Shown piece after piece: positions 46,153-55,643 of a stretch of 64,000 bases of DNA. The translations under genes and the position numbers were made by a program. The stretch comes from CAZART01 sp964487555 (GTDB lineage: Bacteria > Bacteroidota > Rhodothermia > Rhodothermales > VXPQ01), in NCBI GenBank assembly GCA_964487555.1, contig CAZART010000006.1, forward strand, positions 1-64,000, given 5' to 3'. A model generated the notes under the pieces. It ran no database searches. It saw only the letters and a program-made list of their open reading frames with translations, and was not told where the DNA came from. Positions within the stretch are counted from its first letter, which is position 1, and each line of letters opens with the position of its first letter.

Positions 46153-48507
46153 ATGAGTAGGAAGAATAATGGTAGAGTCTCGGAGTATGAGCACAAACTC
46201 GTGGTGGAGGCGCCGAATCAACCTTCGAATGGCGAGCGAGCCGGGGCCGGCGAGGGGAAGCTCAACTTCGATGATGTTTGGCAAGCAATTCGCGACGGGA
46301 AGTGGATCATCTTACTTGCCACCGTTCTAGTAACGGGGGCGGTTGCTGCGTACACGATCACCCTTGCTCCGACGTTCGAGGCGTCGAGCATTGTCTTCGT
46401 GGACACCAGGTCCGGAGTGACGCCCGGACTCCTCTCATATGGGTCGGAACGAGCTCTGTCCAACGAACTGGGGATCCTCGAACAATCGGCTGATCTGGCA
46501 CTGCACGTGGCAGAACGTATCCGGGAAACGGCAGCCGCCGTGGATTTGAACGAGCATTTCCCCATTCTCCTGGATGCCGAGCAGCGGGAAGTTTCGAACG
46601 AGGACGTCGCGCGGCGATTGTTCGAGCAGGTCAGATTTCAGATGCACTCGGCGCAGGACATGATCGAAATTATCGCCGAGAGTACCACGCCACAAGAAGC
46701 GGCCGTAATCGCCGACAAGTACGCGCAAGAATACGAGGTCTACAGCCGAGCATCCAGTCGCGCAAGTATGAATGCCACCCGTGCGTTTCTTGAGGAGCAG
46801 GTTGAGAAGCGCAGAGACGAACTCGATGAGATCGAAGATCAATGGGAAGCCTTTGCACAGCAAAAGGAAGTCGTTGCCCTGGGCGAAGATGGTGAGCGCC
46901 TGATTGCCGAGGTTTCCGAGCTGAAAACGCGGCGGGACAATGCGCAATTTGATCTCGAGCAGGAAGAGGCCACGCTACGCCTCGTAAAACAGGAGCTGGC
47001 CCGTATCGAGCCGAGTCTGGCGAATCAACTCGAGTCGTCAAGAACAGCTTCCAGATTGGAAACGCAGATCACTGCGCTGGATCAGCAGATCGCGACGCTG
47101 CAGGTCCAGGCCGAGCAGTACTACGCGGTACATGGCGAGGGTCTCAAGGGTCGGGAGTCGGAGATACCCGAGCTCGCTGAGATTTTGAAGAAAACCGATC
47201 ACTTTATAGCGCAGCGGAAGGAGCTTACCGACGACTTCATCCAGAGAACGACGGCAGGTATTGAAGGGGGATCTTCGTCGGCCGAGGTTGGCTACGTCAG
47301 CCAGCTGAAAAGCCGAATCATAGAAACGAATATGACCATCCGCGGGCTGCAGGAGCAGATTGCCGCCCTAGACGCCAGGCTGGCTACGTATGATAGTAGA
47401 TTAAGAGGCCTCCCCCGGCAGACCATCGAGCTGAAGCAGCTCGAGCGCAAGCGCTCGGTCGCCGAGAAATGGTACGAGACCTTTATGGAGGAGCTGCAAA
47501 AGACCATGATAGCTCAGGAGGCCGAGCTCGGATACGTCAAAATCGTCCGAAATGCGATCATTCCGACTCTGCCGGTGCGTCCAAACATGAATCAAAATGT
47601 GATTCTCGGCCTGCTCCTCGGTCTGGGATTCGGCTTCGGGCTTGCGTTTGCCAAGCATGCCATGAACAGCCAATTTCAGCAGCCTGAAGACCTCGAGGAC
47701 AGCGGATACGAGGTCATCGGCAGTATTCCTCCGATGGACGGCACCATCAAACGACTTTATGGAGGTAAGAAGGAGGTAGAAGTTCAAGGCCGAAAAGTGA
47801 GCACGAGCGTGATAACGGCGCTTAACCCGTGGTCACCCATATCCGAGACGTACCGGCTGGTTCGGACCAATATTCAATTCACGAAGCCCGTCGGCCGGAT
47901 CAAGATGTTGCTGGTCACGAGTCCCGAGATGTCCGAGGGAAAAACGACGACGGCTGTAAATCTAGCGGTGTCCATGGCTCAAGGAGGGCGCCGCGTTCTT
48001 CTTGTAGACGCCGACCTCAGGCGCCCGAATGCCCACAATCTGCTATTCATGCCCGATCGTCCCGGTCTCGCCGAGGCCCTCACCGGACAGACCGTTGCGT
48101 CCTTCGGGCTTCCGACGCTGATCGACAACCTCTATTTCCTGCCTGCAGGCAAAACGAGTGCACCACCGGCGGAGCTTCTGGATTCCGAGAGCATGTTGGA
48201 CCTTCTTCGTCGATTTAAAGAATCCTATGATATCGTCATTATCGATTCACCGCCTGTTCTTGCGGTCACCGACGCACTTTTGCTGGCGCCGAAATGCGAC
48301 GCGACGATTGTCGTAGTGGCGGCACACAAGACCGAGCAGCGAACGCTCCGGGTGGCTCAGCGAATGCTGCGGTCCGTGGGCGTTTCGATCGGAGGCGTCG
48401 TCTTGAACCAGTTTGATCCGAAGAAAGCCGGATACCGATACGGCTACGGCTACGGGTACGGCTACACGGCGTCGCCGTACACCCACGAAGATCAGCAGGT
48501 GTATTAG
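46153..48507 (+). CDS. Wzc/GumC-like polysaccharide co-polymerase with tyrosine autokinase
   Basis: A 784-residue inner-membrane protein. Span 1 (WIILLATVLVTGAVAAYTI, about residues 51-69) and span 2 (VILGLLLGLGFGFGLAFA, about 480-497) bracket a long periplasmic domain with coiled coils. The cytosolic BY-kinase domain has Walker A SPEMSEGKTTTAVNLA (about 590), Walker A' VLLVDADLRRPN and Walker B IVIIDSPPVLAVTDA. The tail is very Tyr-rich (YRYGYGYGYGYTASPYTHED), the usual autophosphorylation cluster. It controls chain length and export of the polysaccharide. The gene follows wbaP by 61 bases; GAGGGG lies upstream of the ATG. All kinase motifs look intact. Confidence 0.93.
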   Translation: MSRKNNGRVSEYEHKLVVEAPNQPSNGERAGAGEGKLNFDDVWQAIRDGKWIILLATVLVTGAVAAYTITLAPTFEASSIVFVDTRSGVTPGLLSYGSERALSNELGILEQSADLALHVAERIRETAAAVDLNEHFPILLDAEQREVSNEDVARRLFEQVRFQMHSAQDMIEIIAESTTPQEAAVIADKYAQEYEVYSRASSRASMNATRAFLEEQVEKRRDELDEIEDQWEAFAQQKEVVALGEDGERLIAEVSELKTRRDNAQFDLEQEEATLRLVKQELARIEPSLANQLESSRTASRLETQITALDQQIATLQVQAEQYYAVHGEGLKGRESEIPELAEILKKTDHFIAQRKELTDDFIQRTTAGIEGGSSSAEVGYVSQLKSRIIETNMTIRGLQEQIAALDARLATYDSRLRGLPRQTIELKQLERKRSVAEKWYETFMEELQKTMIAQEAELGYVKIVRNAIIPTLPVRPNMNQNVILGLLLGLGFGFGLAFAKHAMNSQFQQPEDLEDSGYEVIGSIPPMDGTIKRLYGGKKEVEVQGRKVSTSVITALNPWSPISETYRLVRTNIQFTKPVGRIKMLLVTSPEMSEGKTTTAVNLAVSMAQGGRRVLLVDADLRRPNAHNLLFMPDRPGLAEALTGQTVASFGLPTLIDNLYFLPAGKTSAPPAELLDSESMLDLLRRFKESYDIVIIDSPPVLAVTDALLLAPKCDATIVVVAAHKTEQRTLRVAQRMLRSVGVSIGGVVLNQFDPKKAGYRYGYGYGYGYTASPYTHEDQQVY

Positions 48508-48561
48508 AATATGTTCTGCCATCGACGCGCGCCAAAACCGGCCCCGGCTGATAGATCTGCG

Positions 48562-49044
48562 ATGCTCCGCAGCCGGATCACTACGATAGTAGGAAGCCTA
48601 CTCCTCGTAGCAAGCGCACGTGCGCAAATGCCGGACACGGACCAGGCTCGCACGTATGCCAGACCGGGGTATGCCACCATAACCGTCTACATATGGGGAA
48701 GTGTCTCTGCACCGGGCCCCTGGAGGTTCGAATCTGATATTGATCTGATCGAATTACTCTCAGTTGTGGGCGTACCTGGCGTCGGCACCGCAGATGCTGG
48801 TTTCACGCAAACAAACACCGTTAAGATATTCAGGAAAGAAGACGGAGAGCGACGGCTCTTGTACGAGGAGGATGTTGCTGTTATTCTTACATCTGAACCG
48901 TCATATCCGACACTGCAGCGTGATGACATATTAATAGTCGAAACAAGGCGTAAGCCGAGACTGTCGTTTCAAACGGTTGCATCCTATGTTGGAACCTTGT
49001 CGTCATTGCTTCTGCTATACTTAAGATTGCGCAGGGGATTATAG
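48562..49044 (+). CDS. Short SLBB-domain exported protein with C-terminal membrane span
   Basis: A 160-residue protein. The signal peptide MLRSRITTIVGSLLLVASARAQ precedes a beta-grasp SLBB-type domain (ITVYIWGSVSAPGPWRFE, LIELLSVVGVPGVG, YPTLQRDDILIVE). The end is hydrophobic: YVGTLSSLLLLYLRL. Full Wza-type exporters carry an N-terminal Poly_export domain before the SLBB repeats; that domain is absent, so this is not a complete outer-membrane channel. It may be an accessory that works with a channel encoded elsewhere. The frame opens at 48511, but the ATG at 48562 gives a clean signal peptide. It follows the co-polymerase directly. Confidence 0.8.
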   Translation: MLRSRITTIVGSLLLVASARAQMPDTDQARTYARPGYATITVYIWGSVSAPGPWRFESDIDLIELLSVVGVPGVGTADAGFTQTNTVKIFRKEDGERRLLYEEDVAVILTSEPSYPTLQRDDILIVETRRKPRLSFQTVASYVGTLSSLLLLYLRLRRGL

Positions 49045-49098
49045 GACAAGGTTATTAGTACGAGGTAAGTATTAACCTGCAAGAAGTACCAGTAGTCG

Positions 49099-50991
49099 AT
49101 GAACCAAAAGTATTTAGTGTTACCAACTACAAGGTTTTATAATTCTGCTAACAAATGGATAAGATCCCGATTGGCCAGGCTGTCGCCATCTCGTGAATCA
49201 TCCAACTCGGCGCAGAAGTTTCTTTTCAAATACTTCTGGGAAGAAAAGCGTCTATTTGTACTTACGGTGGGCTTAACGGGTCTCAGCGCCGTCTTCGAGG
49301 GAGTGGGTCTTGGACTGCTCGTTCCATTTCTCGAAAATCTGATGTCGACTTCCGGCGAGTCGTTTCGCTCCGGCGTGCAATGGGTCGATACGTACCTCCT
49401 CGGCGTCGATGCACCCAAAGTGGAGCGGCTCTACCGGACGTCTGCATTGATTCTCGGCGCCGTGTTCATGCGCAGCGGCCTCAACTACGCGGCGATGCAC
49501 GTGGGAGCTCGATTACAGGAGAGTATTTTAGATAAAATCCGACGGGAGATTATAGATCAAATCCAATCTGTCTCACTCCAGTTCTTCTCGAGAACCAAAG
49601 CGGGGGATATACTCAACACGCTCACGGGAGAAATCAGCCGATTGAGCTATCTTTTTGGTACGGCGACGGCCGTACTCATATTTTCGTTCATGGCCGCGGT
49701 ATACGTGGCCGCGATCGTTGTTCTGTCATGGCAACTTGCCCTGATAGCGCTTGCACTCTGCGCTCTTCTCTTCATAACGATGAGCGGGCTTGTCAAGAGG
49801 CTAAAAAGGCAGGGCATGGACGTTCCGAAGAAGTATGGTGAATTGACGTCTCGAGCCACGGAGATCATAAATGGGATACGAACGATTTTGGCCTTTGGGA
49901 GCCGCCGTTTCGAAGCCGATCGGTACAAGAGGATAAGCAGAGAAGTCGCGGATCTTCAGGTGAGCTTGCGGCGAAAGAGCGCGATCGTAGGCCCCCTGTC
50001 TCAGGCTGTCGCTTCGGTAGCTCTGATCGCAATTGTAATCATCGCCGTTCAGTTCTTTGTCATGCGCGGGATGATGAGCGCCGCAGCCCTGCTCGCCTTT
50101 CTCTTTGCGCTTTTCCGACTTCTCCCCGTCGTTCAGAACCTGAATGATCTACGTGGAACTTGGGCTCGGCAGCGAGGCGCGCTCGAAGCGGTCTCCGGCA
50201 TGCTTCGAACGGACGACAAGCCGTACCTGCCGGACGGCTGGCGCGATCTACCATCCTTCAAGGATAAGATCAAATTACGGAACGTAGGATTCAGCTACGA
50301 GCAGGGAAGCCCGGTTCTCACAGATATCAACTTGACGGTGACGCGGGGTCGAACCGTCGCATTCGTTGGGAGTAGCGGAGCCGGCAAATCAACGTTAGCC
50401 GATCTCATAGCCCGTTTTCACGATCCCAACGAAGGAGTCATTTATCTCGACGGTATAGATCTGAAGGAGTATAAGATGAGTGCCCTTCGTCAGCGGATCG
50501 CCATCGTCGACCAGAATACGTTCCTTTTTAACGAGTCGGTCCGCGACAATATTGCATACGGTCTGAAGGATGTGACGGATGAGCAAGTTCGGAATGCCGC
50601 TGAGCAGGCGAATGCGCTCGAGTTTATAGACGAAATGGAAGAAGGGTTCGACACTATTCTCGGCGACAGGGGGATAAGACTGTCGGGAGGTCAGCGTCAG
50701 CGCATTGCGATCGCCCGAGCTTTCCTTCGCGATTCCGATATCCTGATTCTAGACGAGGCTACAAGCGCCCTCGACAGTGTCTCAGAACAGCTCATTCAGG
50801 AGTCCATGGAAATCCTCATGCGAGGACGGACGGTAATCATTATCGCGCATCGCCTATCGACGGTAGAAACCGCAGACGAAGTCGTGGTGCTCGAGAATGG
50901 CAAGATCGTGGAGCAGGGTGAATACGGCCGGCTTCTAGAAAGTAGAGGCAAATTATGGGAGTACCATTCCATACAATATCAGGCCGCCTGA
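49099..50991 (+). CDS. ABC half-transporter, permease plus ATPase (MsbA/PglK-like)
   Basis: A 630-residue exporter. Six spans lie in residues about 50-350 (LFVLTVGLTGLSAVFEGVGL and VLIFSFMAAVYVAAIVVLSW among them). The ATPase part has Walker A VGSSGAGKST, Q-loop IVDQNTFLFNESV, signature IRLSGGQRQRIAIARAFL, Walker B ILILDEATSALD and H-loop IIAHRLSTVE. In surface-glycan loci such half-transporters flip lipid-linked saccharides (PglK) or export glycolipids. No Wzx-type flippase is in the window, so this is a candidate for that role; the locus continues to the right. Local base composition is more AT-rich than in neighbours. Confidence 0.9.
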   Translation: MNQKYLVLPTTRFYNSANKWIRSRLARLSPSRESSNSAQKFLFKYFWEEKRLFVLTVGLTGLSAVFEGVGLGLLVPFLENLMSTSGESFRSGVQWVDTYLLGVDAPKVERLYRTSALILGAVFMRSGLNYAAMHVGARLQESILDKIRREIIDQIQSVSLQFFSRTKAGDILNTLTGEISRLSYLFGTATAVLIFSFMAAVYVAAIVVLSWQLALIALALCALLFITMSGLVKRLKRQGMDVPKKYGELTSRATEIINGIRTILAFGSRRFEADRYKRISREVADLQVSLRRKSAIVGPLSQAVASVALIAIVIIAVQFFVMRGMMSAAALLAFLFALFRLLPVVQNLNDLRGTWARQRGALEAVSGMLRTDDKPYLPDGWRDLPSFKDKIKLRNVGFSYEQGSPVLTDINLTVTRGRTVAFVGSSGAGKSTLADLIARFHDPNEGVIYLDGIDLKEYKMSALRQRIAIVDQNTFLFNESVRDNIAYGLKDVTDEQVRNAAEQANALEFIDEMEEGFDTILGDRGIRLSGGQRQRIAIARAFLRDSDILILDEATSALDSVSEQLIQESMEILMRGRTVIIIAHRLSTVETADEVVVLENGKIVEQGEYGRLLESRGKLWEYHSIQYQAA

Positions 50992-51033
50992 AATCGGCCG
51001 TCGTCGATTAGTAGTCTTTAAGTGTAGAATACG

Positions 51034-51957
51034 ATGTACGCATACTTTGGTCATCATAAATGCGCCTCTACCTGGATATGGACCATTCTATCGCAGGTAT
51101 GCAGGGAGGCGGGCCTTCGGCATAAAGTCGTAGTCGATATAAAAACGCCGCACGCTCACGGCGATCTTACCGATCACGTACATAGTTTTCAGCGACAAGA
51201 GCTATCGGGATTTTTGAAGGCGTCGAAAGTCGATTTTGTGTCATGTATTACGGCTGATCCTATCCAGAAGGCCTGTGTTCCTTTCCGGCGAGCATTTCAT
51301 GTCGTGAGGGACCCACGCGACCTGATAGTATCTGCTTATTTCTCCCATAGAAACAGTCATCCGACGGACGGACTGCCTCATCTCGCGGATCATCGGGAAC
51401 GACTTCGCAAGGTCTCGAAAGAGGAAGGCCTCTTCCTCGAGCTCGAATTTTCGAAGCAAGAACTTACGGATCTGTACTCATGGGATTATGATGACTCCGG
51501 CATCATGGAGATCCGCATGGAGGACTTGACCGTGAATCCGTACGCCGTCTTCCTGCGCATTTTCGAATTTCTGGAATTACTGGACATCGAGACCAGCTTC
51601 GCGATGACAAAACGCGCGGCACTTTTCGCCCATCTCGCTCTCAACAGGCTGAGCCTGAGATCTCGCGTGATTGCGCCGCTGCGCCGCACGTCGAAAATTG
51701 CTCCGGAGTTGCTGCTGGGCCGTGTTTACGGCAATCGATTCGAAAAGCTTGCCGGCGGGCGAAAGAAAGGCAGCGAAGATCCGAACAGCCATTATCGAAA
51801 AGGTAAAGCCGGTGACTGGGTGAACCACTTCACGCCGGATCACCTATCCTACTTCGAGCGCAACTACGGTGGTATACTCGAGCGAATGGGTTACGCATCA
51901 GATGCCGAATCATCTCCCATTCCGATGAACGGTTCGGTCGAGGCCCTTTCGACTTGA
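51034..51957 (+). CDS. Sulfotransferase 1
   Basis: A 307-residue enzyme likely to transfer sulfate from PAPS to a hydroxyl group. The 5'-phosphosulfate-binding loop is GHHKCASTWIW (residues 6-16), starting right at the N-terminus. The 3'-phosphate-binding motif is VVRDPRDLIVSAYFS (R92, S100). Near the end, HYRKGKAGDWVNHF matches the G-x-x-G-x-W-x-x-x-F element that closes over PAPS. It is soluble or membrane-peripheral. It lies between an ABC exporter and a glycosyltransferase, so a sugar of the polysaccharide is the likely acceptor. Confidence 0.85.
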   Translation: MYAYFGHHKCASTWIWTILSQVCREAGLRHKVVVDIKTPHAHGDLTDHVHSFQRQELSGFLKASKVDFVSCITADPIQKACVPFRRAFHVVRDPRDLIVSAYFSHRNSHPTDGLPHLADHRERLRKVSKEEGLFLELEFSKQELTDLYSWDYDDSGIMEIRMEDLTVNPYAVFLRIFEFLELLDIETSFAMTKRAALFAHLALNRLSLRSRVIAPLRRTSKIAPELLLGRVYGNRFEKLAGGRKKGSEDPNSHYRKGKAGDWVNHFTPDHLSYFERNYGGILERMGYASDAESSPIPMNGSVEALST

Positions 51958-52063
51958 GTCGTAGGGGGAAGCCGTACTCGGAAATATGGTAATGACGCGT
52001 GAGCGGATTGCTCCGTGTTCGTGATTTCGCCCATCAGTATCACCGTCACGACAGACTGCATCT

Positions 52064-53305
52064 ATGAACATTCTTTTCATTGCGCAGCGCTATCATCCTT
52101 TTCTCGGGGGCGTCGAGACCCAGACGCGTCTGGTTGTTCACGAGCTCGCCAAGCGACATCGTGTGGCCGTGGCCGCGATGAACTTCACGCCGAACACGTT
52201 GCCTGAGCGGCTGGCGCTGCTCGACGAGAGTTTGCTTGCGGCGTCCTTCGAAAGCTATGAAGATGATGGCGTGCTCGTTCATTCCCTTACCCCCACCTGG
52301 AAGGATCGCCTCAAGATGCTGCCGATGGTTCTAAGGGCCACGCCGCGACTGCAGCGCTACGCTTACCATTGGCTGAGGGACTTCGGGTACCGCTGGTACA
52401 AAGGTGCATACCGTGCAAAGCTAAAGGAGCTAATGGACGGTGTGGATATGGTGCACTCAGTGGCGGGCGGTTATCTGGGCTGGCTTGCTCAGGAGGTGGC
52501 GAATGAGAGCGATATTCCATTCGTGTGCACGCCCTACGTTCACCCTGGACAGCACGGCGATGATGCTAAGAGTGTCGAATATTACCGACGGTCCGACGCC
52601 GTATTTGCTCTTCTGGAAACCGATCGGCAGTTTCTTGCCGACGTCGGCGTTCCTGTCGACCGTATTCATATTTCCGGCGTCGTTCCATTACTCCCGGAAT
52701 CATCTGATCCGATGGCATTTCGAGAGCGGCACGGGTTGGAAGATGCCGCGATCGTACTCTTCGTAGGTCGTATCGTCGACTACAAAGGTGCTTTCGCGCT
52801 TAGAGATGCCGCACGTAAAGTATGGGCGCGATCGCCCAACGTCCACTTTCTATTCGTCGGCCCGGCGTCGGAAGACGACGCCTCCAGACTCAGCGGCGGC
52901 GATCCACGCATCCGGTATCTCGGCCTTGTGAGTGACGCAGAAAAGGCGGACGCACTTGCTGCGTGCGACCTGTTTTGCATGCCTTCTCGATTCGAGATTT
53001 TGCCCGCCGTTTATCTGGAGGCCTGGAGTTACGGGAAAGCCGTAATTGGAGGAAAGGCGGCCGGTCTTCCCGAGCTGATTGAGGGAAATGACGCCGGCGT
53101 GACCGCCGAGCCGGCTCCCGACGACATTGCCCGGCACGTCCTGGCGCTTCTCGATGATCCGCCCTCGAGACGTCGCATGGGAGAGAACGGGCGAGCCCTG
53201 GTTCAACACCGTTATACCAAGGAGGCGCTCGTCGGTACCATGGAAGACGTCTATCGCTCCGTGTCGAGAAACGCCGAATCCAGCATGGCAACGGCCTTTG
53301 CGTGA
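52064..53305 (+). CDS. Family-4 glycosyltransferase
   Basis: A 413-residue GT-B enzyme. The N-terminus ILFIAQRYHPFLGGVETQTR carries the GGVE acceptor-side motif of GT4. The donor side has ILFVGRIVDYKGAFALRDAA, HFLFVGPASEDD and FCMPSRFEILPAVYLEAWSY, with Glu residues spaced as E-x7-E, then GLPELIEGNDAG. The sugar donor is not determinable. It stands about 110 bases after the sulfotransferase and 170 before an epimerase, all plus strand. Confidence 0.9.
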   Translation: MNILFIAQRYHPFLGGVETQTRLVVHELAKRHRVAVAAMNFTPNTLPERLALLDESLLAASFESYEDDGVLVHSLTPTWKDRLKMLPMVLRATPRLQRYAYHWLRDFGYRWYKGAYRAKLKELMDGVDMVHSVAGGYLGWLAQEVANESDIPFVCTPYVHPGQHGDDAKSVEYYRRSDAVFALLETDRQFLADVGVPVDRIHISGVVPLLPESSDPMAFRERHGLEDAAIVLFVGRIVDYKGAFALRDAARKVWARSPNVHFLFVGPASEDDASRLSGGDPRIRYLGLVSDAEKADALAACDLFCMPSRFEILPAVYLEAWSYGKAVIGGKAAGLPELIEGNDAGVTAEPAPDDIARHVLALLDDPPSRRRMGENGRALVQHRYTKEALVGTMEDVYRSVSRNAESSMATAFA

Positions 53306-53379
53306 GTGTTTCCGGCGACCTCCAGCGACCATCTCTTCTCATCAGAAAGCACCAAACCCATCGTAATAGGTCATCCAAA

Positions 53380-53396
53380 GGCGCATCGAGGCGCAT
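53380..53396 (+). repeat. GGCGCAT direct repeat upstream of the epimerase gene
   Basis: Two GGCGCAT copies start at 53380 and 53390, 10 bases apart, about 80 bases upstream of the SDR epimerase start. The string GGCGCATCGAGG is shared with box 4 at 43119. Related to the TTTGGCGCAT boxes, though the TTT is replaced by AAA. Confidence 0.35.
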
Positions 53397-53473
53397 ACCC
53401 GCAGCATTAGTTTTACTCAGCGTGGATAAAAGACCACGGTAGTATCACATCGAAACGGATCGCGGGTAGTTCT

Positions 53474-54454
53474 ATGAAGCCGAAACGGGTTTTTATTACG
53501 GGTGGCGCAGGTTTTATCGGGCGGTGGCTTGTGGACCGTTGTCTGCGAGAAGATGCTGACGTATGGGTGTATGACAACCTATGCGCCGGCCGCCTCGACA
53601 ATCTGATGCCCTTCATGAGCGATATCACGTTCTGCGAAGCGGATATTCTCGATAAGGACGCGCTCGAGGCTGCCATGCGAGAATGCAAGCCCGACGTGGT
53701 TTTTCACCTCGCCGCGCATCATTTCATTCCATTCTGCAATGAGCATCCTCAGGAAACACTGCGGGTGAATGTTGAAGGAACTCACGTCGTGCTCGACACG
53801 GCTGCCGCGCTCGGCGTCCGCGTGGCTGTCGTCGCATCGACCGGTGCCCTTTATCCGAGCCTGGACACGCTTCTCCATGAAGATACGGACCCTGCTCCGC
53901 CGGACCTCTACGGGCTCAGCAAATTGCTGGTAGAACATGTGGCCGAACACGTGGCAAGAACGACTTCGATGCGGTGCGTCGTGACGAGACTCTTCAACAC
54001 GTATGGGCCCTATGAAACGAACCCTCATTTGATTCCGCATATCATGGAGAGTCTCCACCGTGGACCTCACGTTGAGTTAGGTAACATCCACACGCAGCGG
54101 GACTATATCTACGTGGAGGATACGGCGCGTTTCCTCTACGGCTGTTCTATGGCGGACGTCGATAGCTTCCAGGTCGTCAATCTGGGAACGGGGCGGGAGT
54201 ACTCCGCCGAAGAGATCGTTCGGACGATCGGTTCGATCCTCGACGTGCCGATAGCCATTCAGGTGGATGAGACGCGCGTACGAGCCGTCGACAAAATGCA
54301 CCAAAAGGCCGACACGGCAAGACTTAAGAAAATCACCGGGTTGAGCCCCCAGTTTACGCTGCAGCAAGGTTTATCGAGACTACTTCAGTACGAGAAGCTT
54401 GGCGCCTCCGCGACGCTATCGCGGGACGGTACATCCGCCGATTTTTCGCAGTGA
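53474..54454 (+). CDS. NAD-dependent sugar epimerase/reductase (extended SDR)
   Basis: A 326-residue cytosolic enzyme acting on a nucleotide sugar. The NAD(P) motif is FITGGAGFIGRWL at the N-terminus. DILD, VFHLAAHHFIPF, the Ser/Thr of VVASTGALYP and the catalytic pair Tyr-x3-Lys in DLYGLSKLLVEH are present. The substrate side has RLFNTYGPYE and QRDYIYVEDTARF. GTGREYSAEEIVRTI and ADTARLKKITGLSP resemble UDP-glucose epimerases and GDP-4-keto-6-deoxymannose reductases. The latter would supply the enzyme expected after Gmd at 57957. The product cannot be fixed by eye. Confidence 0.85.
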   Translation: MKPKRVFITGGAGFIGRWLVDRCLREDADVWVYDNLCAGRLDNLMPFMSDITFCEADILDKDALEAAMRECKPDVVFHLAAHHFIPFCNEHPQETLRVNVEGTHVVLDTAAALGVRVAVVASTGALYPSLDTLLHEDTDPAPPDLYGLSKLLVEHVAEHVARTTSMRCVVTRLFNTYGPYETNPHLIPHIMESLHRGPHVELGNIHTQRDYIYVEDTARFLYGCSMADVDSFQVVNLGTGREYSAEEIVRTIGSILDVPIAIQVDETRVRAVDKMHQKADTARLKKITGLSPQFTLQQGLSRLLQYEKLGASATLSRDGTSADFSQ

Positions 54455-54489
54455 TTCGAAGCCGCGGGGGAAGTCGATACGAAGAGGAG

Positions 54490-55506
54490 ATGAGTGACCA
54501 ACGTGAAAAGCCGGTCTTCATTTGTCTGACGCCGATAAAAAACGAGGAGCATAACCTGGGTCGCTTTCTTCGATGCGCGTCCCAGTGGGCAGACCATATC
54601 GTTATAGCCGACCAGCAGTCTAGCGATCGATCACGAGCGATTGCGGAACGACATCCAAAAGTGACGCTGATTGACAATCCCCATTCACGGTACGACGAGG
54701 AGGCGCGGCAGCGCCTTCTTTTAGAGGCAGCCAGGTCACTTCCTCGTATAGGAAAAAAAGTACTGATTGCACTCGATGCCGACGAGATGCTGACGGCCAA
54801 CTGGTCTACGAGCAATGAGTGGAAAAGGATCGGACAGGCGCAACCTGGGACCGTGCTTCGATTTCAGTGGGTGAACGTGGCGCCGGGTATGAAGCGGGGA
54901 TGGATCCCGAATAAGAAAATCCCTTTCGGTTTCGTCGATGACGGCAGCTCACACGCGGGCCACACGATCCACAGCCCACGCCTCCCGCAACCACCGCAAG
55001 CGCCCATACTCACATGCCGTGAGATTAAAATCCTGCACTATCAATACGTCGACTGGGAACGTATGAAAAGCAAGCAGCGATGGTACCAGGCGTGGGAGAG
55101 GGTTCAGAATCCGAGCAAACGGCCGGTCACCCTCTATCGCCAGTATCATCACATGGATGCTGCCGTGCGGACGGCTGAGCCATTGAGGCCGGAGTGGCTT
55201 GAAGGCTATCTGCAGGACGGAATTGACATGACGACCGTCCACGCTCAAGGTCGCAATCATTGGGATCATGAAGTCGTCGATCTGCTGAGTGAGCATGGAC
55301 CGGGAGCGTTCAAGAGACTGGATTTGTGGAACGTTGATTGGAGCTCCCTCAGTCGGGAGCTGGGACGAAGTAAAAACGGAGAGCTGAATGATCCAAGGAG
55401 CTGGTTTGATAAGGCGGTGCACCGTTGGCTTGCGCGAACGCAGCCTCGTAGCGACACGATCGGCGTCCGTGCCGTACAGCGGCTTCTCAAGCTGGCCGGA
55501 TGGTAG
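54490..55506 (+). CDS. Family-2-like glycosyltransferase
   Basis: A protein of about 338 residues with the GT-A opening VFICLTPIKNEEHNLGRFL. A donor-site Asp region follows, IVIADQQSSDRSRAIAERH, then VLIALDADEMLT, the D-x-D metal motif. Later residues (WNVDWSSLSRELGRSK) do not match a named subfamily. It lacks membrane spans. The ATG at 54490 sits just after GAGGAG but with short spacing. A GTG at 54451 overlapping the previous stop is the alternative, and translational coupling is plausible. It continues the run of plus-strand glycan genes. Confidence 0.82.
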   Translation: MSDQREKPVFICLTPIKNEEHNLGRFLRCASQWADHIVIADQQSSDRSRAIAERHPKVTLIDNPHSRYDEEARQRLLLEAARSLPRIGKKVLIALDADEMLTANWSTSNEWKRIGQAQPGTVLRFQWVNVAPGMKRGWIPNKKIPFGFVDDGSSHAGHTIHSPRLPQPPQAPILTCREIKILHYQYVDWERMKSKQRWYQAWERVQNPSKRPVTLYRQYHHMDAAVRTAEPLRPEWLEGYLQDGIDMTTVHAQGRNHWDHEVVDLLSEHGPGAFKRLDLWNVDWSSLSRELGRSKNGELNDPRSWFDKAVHRWLARTQPRSDTIGVRAVQRLLKLAGW

Positions 55507-55643
55507 AGAATCGCACCACGACGCGCTTTGGAAGCAAAGAACAACGAAGACCTAGTGTTTACGATCGGCGCCGGATCGTGGGAGCGCTGCGCGAATGGAG
55601 CGATGCCACTCACGATTGCATTTTAAGATCAAGGAGTTCACAC

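Noticed and set aside
48511..48561. Upstream start for the SLBB protein
   Set aside because: It would add 17 Pro/Arg-rich residues in front of a well-formed signal peptide, which would then not be N-terminal.
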